In this document: piece after piece, positions 59,717-64,000 of the stretch
Layout of the letters: every line of letters begins with the position of its first letter
Position numbering within the stretch: position 1 is the stretch's first letter
NCBI RefSeq assembly: GCF_003815775.1
Contig: NZ_CP033926.1
Coordinates: 124,001-188,000 of the forward strand
DNA length: 64,000 nucleotides
Reading direction: 5' to 3'
Origin: Chryseobacterium joostei
Lineage (GTDB): Bacteria > Bacteroidota > Bacteroidia > Flavobacteriales > Weeksellaceae
Notes under the pieces: generated by a model
The model's database searches: none
What the model was told of the DNA's origin: nothing
The model's input: the letters and a program-made list of their open reading frames with translations, nothing else
Translations under genes and position numbers: made by a program

Positions 59717-62700
59717 ATGAGAAGTTTGAAATGTGGTTTTACCATAGCAGCCTTATTTTTTACCGTTGCAGCAGAAGCACAGGAATTGGTTCAGAAAGTT
59801 TCATTTTCTGTTCCTGCAAGCCGACCGTTGATTGAAGTTTTGGAGGACTTTGCCGGAAAAACAGGTATGAGACTGGCTTATTCAAAAGTAGATATTAAAG
59901 AGCTAAGGGTAAAAGGCGTAAAATGTGAAAATTCTACAATCAATGGCTGTCTGAAAGACATTACCAGTGGACTTCCTGTAGTATTTAGGTTACATGGAGA
60001 CCTTATTTCCATAAAATATGAGGGTGGCAATGTTTCTATACCGGGAAACGGACGTATTTCCGGGAAAATAGTAGATGAGGTGGGAAACCCTATTGCAGGG
60101 GCGGAAGTTAATATTGCGGGAAAAACTGTAGTGACAGACAACAACGGTAATTTTTCAACGGATCTCCCATCAGGAATCTATAATTTAACGATAAAAGCAG
60201 CCAAATACAATACCCTTCGGGTAGAAAGGTTATCTATCCTCAATAAGGAAACAAATGCGGTATCGTTCGCTCTGAATAGGGCTTCTGATAAAATTACAGA
60301 CATTAAGGAAGTGGTAGTTACAGCCACGAGAAAGGCAGATACCCAGGCAGGATTATTGGCCCAGCAGAAAAAGGCAGCCCAAATGAGTGACGGGATCTCT
60401 GCTGAACAGATTGCAAAAACACCGGATAATGATGTAGGTGGTACATTAAAAAGGGTAACGGGAATTACGACCATAGATAATAAATACGTTGTTGTACGAT
60501 CTATGGGAGAACGTTGGAATACAGCTGCCATGGATGGGATCAATTTACCGAGTACAGAGGCATATAACCAGAATTTTTCATTCGATATTATTCCTACGGC
60601 AATGGTAGAAAGCGTAGTGGTAAGCAAATCTGCAACACCTGATATGAATGCCAATTTTGCAGGAGGGTATGTAGAGGTGAGAACCAAAGATATTCCCAAC
60701 GAGAACTTTACTACGGTAAGCATGGGAACTTCTTACAATGATCAGGCTGCTTTCAAAGATTTCCTGACCCGTAAGCGTGGAAAATATGATTATTTCGGAT
60801 ATGATGATGGAACAAGAGATTTTCCCAAGGGGCTTGAACCTATGAACTGGAACAATCCTATGTTTTTTGAACAGTCTAAGCAGTTCACCAATGATAATTT
60901 TACAACCTACCGAACAAAAGGTGATATGGGATCTAATTTACAGTTGGCTTTAGGAAGAACATATCCCCTTAAAAATAATAATAAATGGGGTTTTGCAGGA
61001 GCTTTTATCATCAGAAACGAACAGAATAAGCTGGATATAGACCATACAGGAAGAGGAAACTGGATGGATACTACCGGCGTACCGGATGCCAACGGAAAAA
61101 TACCTTTTTATAATTTTAAAAACTCAGGGGTATCTTATAATTACAATTCAACGGTAGCCGGAATGCTAAATTTTGGTTTACAGCTCAATAAAACCAGAAT
61201 ATCATTCCGTAACTCTTATACCCATATTTATGACAATACACTGACAAGGGTTACAGGATGGAACGAATATTCTAGTGGAAGTGCCCTTCCTGCTAATGCA
61301 GAGCTTGCCTATAATTACTTTTACCACGGAATTATTCCGAATAATGATCCGTCACAGATTAAATCTTTAGATGCTCCTTATACAGACAATGCGAATTATC
61401 CTGTTTATCAGTCATTTTTGCAAAATAAACTGGAAGGAAACCATAAGACAGGAAATATGGAAATCAACTGGTTTGCAGCCAGAACAGGAGTTACTTCAGA
61501 TACCAAGGATTATACTTTACATCAGGCTTTATATCGTTTCATGGGTAATGAAATCCTAAGCTATCATAATATTAATAACTCCTCAAGTGATTTTGCAAGA
61601 GGGTATATTGAAAATAAGGAAACCGACTACAACTATGGAGCGTCCTTTAAGCTGAACCTCGACAGGGAAAATTTTAAAAATGATATTAAGATAGGATATG
61701 CCGGTGCTTCCAAATTCAATACCAACCAGCAACAGAAATTTCTGCTCCGGGTAGATGAAAACAGGGAGGTTTCAAATCCTAATATTTTAATCATGTATGG
61801 CCCTCTTTCCGAATGGTTCAATGGTTCTCATTATGTACCGGGAGGAATCGGTTGGCAAACCAGACCTCTTTATAAAAACGAAAAGTATGAGGGAGAAGTT
61901 GATCAGCATGCTGCCTATGTGATGTTTGATAACCGTTGGAAAAATAAATTCAGATTGGTTTGGGGACTAAGGGCAGAATATTTCAGATATGATCTTATTT
62001 CTCAGCAGCTAGACCCAAATGATTCCAGAAATTTTTCCAAATCCGGTATCGATGATAAACCATGGCAATGGATGCCCTCGGCCAATTTTACTTACAGCCC
62101 TACCAATAAAATGAATCTGAGGCTGGCTTACAGTAAGACCGTTATCCGTCCTCAGTTTAATGAAAGAACAGGGTTGCCTTATTTTGATCCGATCGCCAAT
62201 GGACAAATTTTCAACACACAAATGGTTTCTTCTGTAGTCAATAACTATGATTTTAAATTTGAGTGGTTTCCGGGATTAGGAGAGATATTTTCTGCAGGAA
62301 TATATTATAAAGACATAGATCGTCCTATAGAACGTGAGGGATATATTTCCAGCGAGGGAAATTTGTATCTGTACAATGGAAATTCAAAAAATGCAAAGCT
62401 GAAAGGATTTGAAGTAGAGGTAAGAAAAAACTTGGGCTTTATTATACCGGATTCTTTTTTGTCAAAGCTTTTCATAAGCGGAAATTTTACTTACAATGAT
62501 ACTAAGGTAATTGCCTTTAAAGACAGGGAAAAAACAAAGGATGAAGATGCAACCTACGAAGTGGGAAGACCTCTTTACGGACAAACTCCTTATGCCTATA
62601 ACCTAGGATTGATGTTTGATGGGGAGAGGCTGGGAGCAAGCTTTTTGTACAATGCAAAAGGAGATCAGTATATGACGGTAGGATATGCCTATAGCGGAGA

Positions 62701-62998
62701 AGAAATACAACGTCCATACGCCGTGGCAGATGCACAGATTTCATATAAATTTTTAAGAAACAGAAACCTTGAACTGAAATTGAATGTCAGAAACCTATTC
62801 AATAGGGTAAGGGAATATTACAACAATTATAATTCTTATCTGAATGAGAAAGACGGTGGAAGTACGGTAGGAACCTACAGAGAATCCTTGGCACTTTTAC
62901 CAGGTGCTACCGATAAATATGATAAGGATATTGATAAAATCTTATTCCGTGCATATAGCGGAAGAATATTCGGGCTAAGTGTGGGTTATACATTTTAA
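59717..62998 (+). CDS. STN-type TonB-dependent receptor (signal-transducing)
   Basis: 1093 residues. Behind the signal peptide (cleavage near AEAQ) an STN domain (about 25-100, SVPASRPLIEVLEDFAGKTG) is the part that signals to FecR. A carboxypeptidase-like domain (GRISGKIVDEVGNPIAGAEV), a plug (VVVTATRKADTQAGLLAQQK through NFAGGYVEVRTKD) and a large barrel follow, ending FGLSVGYTF. Its substrate may be an iron complex or polysaccharide; no glycan-processing genes are seen in the window. The lipoprotein gene downstream is a probable partner. Confidence 0.93.
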   Translation: MRSLKCGFTIAALFFTVAAEAQELVQKVSFSVPASRPLIEVLEDFAGKTGMRLAYSKVDIKELRVKGVKCENSTINGCLKDITSGLPVVFRLHGDLISIKYEGGNVSIPGNGRISGKIVDEVGNPIAGAEVNIAGKTVVTDNNGNFSTDLPSGIYNLTIKAAKYNTLRVERLSILNKETNAVSFALNRASDKITDIKEVVVTATRKADTQAGLLAQQKKAAQMSDGISAEQIAKTPDNDVGGTLKRVTGITTIDNKYVVVRSMGERWNTAAMDGINLPSTEAYNQNFSFDIIPTAMVESVVVSKSATPDMNANFAGGYVEVRTKDIPNENFTTVSMGTSYNDQAAFKDFLTRKRGKYDYFGYDDGTRDFPKGLEPMNWNNPMFFEQSKQFTNDNFTTYRTKGDMGSNLQLALGRTYPLKNNNKWGFAGAFIIRNEQNKLDIDHTGRGNWMDTTGVPDANGKIPFYNFKNSGVSYNYNSTVAGMLNFGLQLNKTRISFRNSYTHIYDNTLTRVTGWNEYSSGSALPANAELAYNYFYHGIIPNNDPSQIKSLDAPYTDNANYPVYQSFLQNKLEGNHKTGNMEINWFAARTGVTSDTKDYTLHQALYRFMGNEILSYHNINNSSSDFARGYIENKETDYNYGASFKLNLDRENFKNDIKIGYAGASKFNTNQQQKFLLRVDENREVSNPNILIMYGPLSEWFNGSHYVPGGIGWQTRPLYKNEKYEGEVDQHAAYVMFDNRWKNKFRLVWGLRAEYFRYDLISQQLDPNDSRNFSKSGIDDKPWQWMPSANFTYSPTNKMNLRLAYSKTVIRPQFNERTGLPYFDPIANGQIFNTQMVSSVVNNYDFKFEWFPGLGEIFSAGIYYKDIDRPIEREGYISSEGNLYLYNGNSKNAKLKGFEVEVRKNLGFIIPDSFLSKLFISGNFTYNDTKVIAFKDREKTKDEDATYEVGRPLYGQTPYAYNLGLMFDGERLGASFLYNAKGDQYMTVGYAYSGEEIQRPYAVADAQISYKFLRNRNLELKLNVRNLFNRVREYYNNYNSYLNEKDGGSTVGTYRESLALLPGATDKYDKDIDKILFRAYSGRIFGLSVGYTF

Positions 62999-63309
62999 TA
63001 CCTGTCTGCCAAAAATTTAAAATGAGAAAAAGAGCTCTTGATATAGAAACGTACGGGTTTCGGTAGCCTGAACATGAACCGGATGAATACTGATGATGCG
63101 CACAGCAGTACCGGATGAGCAAAAAACCGAACGTTGCTGTTTTTTTCCGAACCGCAGCGGATTTAAAGGGAACCTCGGTAGGACAGCCCCTCCTGAAATA
63201 CCGGGTGAATATTAAAAACCAAATCGAAGGAATAGAGAGGCGGATATTCCTAAATATTAAAACTTCCGGTAATAAAATAAATAACCGGGATCTACTAAAA
63301 ATTATAACA
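62999..63309. other. Leader region of the lipoprotein gene
   Basis: 311 bp with noticeably higher GC content than its surroundings and several repeats of CCGGATGA (for example 63079-63086 and 63111-63118). An in-frame ATG at 63115 stays open into the lipoprotein, adding 65 codons, but the clear signal peptide makes 63310 the likely start. It may hold a structured RNA leader. Confidence 0.4.
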
Positions 63310-64000
63310 ATGAAAAGATTAACTCTAATTGCAGCTGCTGCATTATCCCTTACTGCTTGTCAGAACGACCATTTAGCGGATTCTTCAACTCCTTTCGAAA
63401 TGAAATCTACTTCTGCTGAATACCTTACAGCTTCTTCACTTCCCGTAACTACTGTAAGCGGAGCAATTACTTCTAACACCACTTGGAGCGGAGTAGTAGA
63501 GCTTGATGGTACAGTAACCGTTAAAAACGGAGCAATACTTACAATACAGCCGGGTACATTTATCAAAGCTAAACCAAATGCATCAGGAGAAGGTTCAGGA
63601 ATTTTGGTGATTACGAAATCAGCTAAGATCAATGCTGTAGGTACAGAGGCTCAGCCTATTGTCTTTACAAGTTATAGATTGTTGGACGGAGAAGAAACTA
63701 CAACGGCTACTCCAGGAGATTTCGGAGGAGTTATCCTATTAGGAGATGCTCCTACCAATGTACCTTTTACAACAACTATTGAGGGGCTAAGTGGTGATGA
63801 CTATTACTTTGGAGGAACCAATCCGGCTCACAGCGCAGGAACAATGAAATATGTGCGTATTGAATTCGCGGGTTATGATTTCGTAGGAGCTAACTCTGGA
63901 AACGAAGTAAACGCATTATCATTAGGAGGTGTTGGAAACGGAACGACTTTAGATCATATTCAGGTTTCTTATGGTCAGGACGATTCTTTCGAATTCTTCG
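63310..64000 (+). CDS. Surface lipoprotein, beta-helix type (cut by window end)
   Basis: The first 230 codons are visible. The signal peptide MKRLTLIAAAALSLTACQND has a lipobox (LTAC, Cys17). The mature part shows repeated beta-strand turns as in right-handed beta helices: GAITSNTTWSGVVELDGTV, TVKNGAILTIQPGTFIKAK, then KSAKINAVGTEAQPIVFTSY and GVGNGTTLDHIQVSYGQDDS. This pattern occurs in Bacteroidota surface proteins. Its place behind an STN receptor suggests a substrate-capturing or processing partner. The gene continues past 64000, so the C-terminus cannot be judged. Confidence 0.75.
   Translation, partial: MKRLTLIAAAALSLTACQNDHLADSSTPFEMKSTSAEYLTASSLPVTTVSGAITSNTTWSGVVELDGTVTVKNGAILTIQPGTFIKAKPNASGEGSGILVITKSAKINAVGTEAQPIVFTSYRLLDGEETTTATPGDFGGVILLGDAPTNVPFTTTIEGLSGDDYYFGGTNPAHSAGTMKYVRIEFAGYDFVGANSGNEVNALSLGGVGNGTTLDHIQVSYGQDDSFEFF

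Noticed and set aside
60178..60723. Long minus-strand frame inside the STN receptor gene
   Set aside because: It is antisense to a well-conserved plug domain and has no recognisable protein features.
63115..63309. 65-codon N-terminal extension of the final lipoprotein
   Set aside because: The signal peptide with lipobox begins exactly at 63310; an extension would bury it. Kept only as an observation about the leader.
1..64000. CRISPR arrays, rRNA genes, insertion sequences
   Set aside because: No regularly spaced repeats, ribosomal sequence or transposase frame was found; the tRNA-Lys repeats are irregularly spaced and fully explained by tRNA genes.

Overview
This 64 kb window is an AT-rich chromosomal segment of a member of the Bacteroidota, most likely a Chryseobacterium-like flavobacterium (Weeksellaceae). 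Three things point there. Ribosome-binding sites are essentially absent. Promoters have the flavobacterial form TTG-N19/20-TAnnTTTG, seen clearly before tRNA-Ser, three tRNA-Lys genes, cspA, sod and a GlxA-type regulator. The gene families are typical of the group (DUF2911, DUF2480, DUF4249, DUF2723, TonB-dependent receptors with carboxypeptidase-like domains, ECF sigma/FecR pairs). No rRNA, CRISPR array, transposase or phage genes were seen.

Layout. 1-10 kb: small housekeeping and accessory genes (Crp/Fnr regulator, DinB-like protein, O6-methylguanine methyltransferase, DUF2911, GNAT, cupin, PEGA lipoprotein, dienelactone hydrolase, HAD, holA, trxB, VOC protein, aspartyl protease). 10-12 kb: tRNA-Ser, a decayed gene, and cspA behind a leader of about 257 nt. 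12-18.6 kb: serine hydrolase with TPRs, secreted class II cyclic-nucleotide phosphodiesterase, YdeI-like protein, and an overlapping histidine kinase/LuxR response regulator pair. 19-25 kb, minus strand: lipoprotein, VOC protein, Crp regulator, DUF4249/TonB receptor pair. 26-32 kb: TlpA-like thioredoxin, two SMI1/KNR4-type proteins, an atypical SDR, a large DUF2723 membrane protein. 32-39 kb: AraC regulator divergent from a TolC/HlyD/MFS tripartite efflux operon, then two DJ-1/PfpI-family genes.

39.4-45.1 kb is an accessory region built around four identical tRNA-Lys(TTT) genes. Each has a short leader with two hairpins, and each is followed by its own terminator. Between them lie an AraC regulator and a DAPG-hydrolase-like gene, then an AraC regulator and a TetA-type MFS transporter. 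A decayed tRNA 3' end plus a duplicated spacer closes the second block. 45-52 kb: GNAT, two tandem membrane-anchored TPR/HTH paralogues, and a Tet(X)-like flavin monooxygenase with an AraC regulator.

52-57.8 kb contains what I judge the most interesting system: sod, DUF2480, an NAD(P)H:FMN reductase, a broken 2Fe-2S ferredoxin and an intact 4Fe-4S ferredoxin on the minus strand, divergent from a SufR-like cysteine-rich winged-helix regulator. The intergenic region holds a perfect 28-bp palindrome with a CAAC-N6-GTTG core lying across the -33 element of the sod promoter, and a matching half-site at the regulator's own start. This looks like a Fe-S-sensing superoxide/Fe-S protection module. 57.8-64 kb: an ECF sigma factor divergent from FecR, an STN-type TonB receptor and a surface lipoprotein (cut by the window end), the layout of a cell-surface signalling system.
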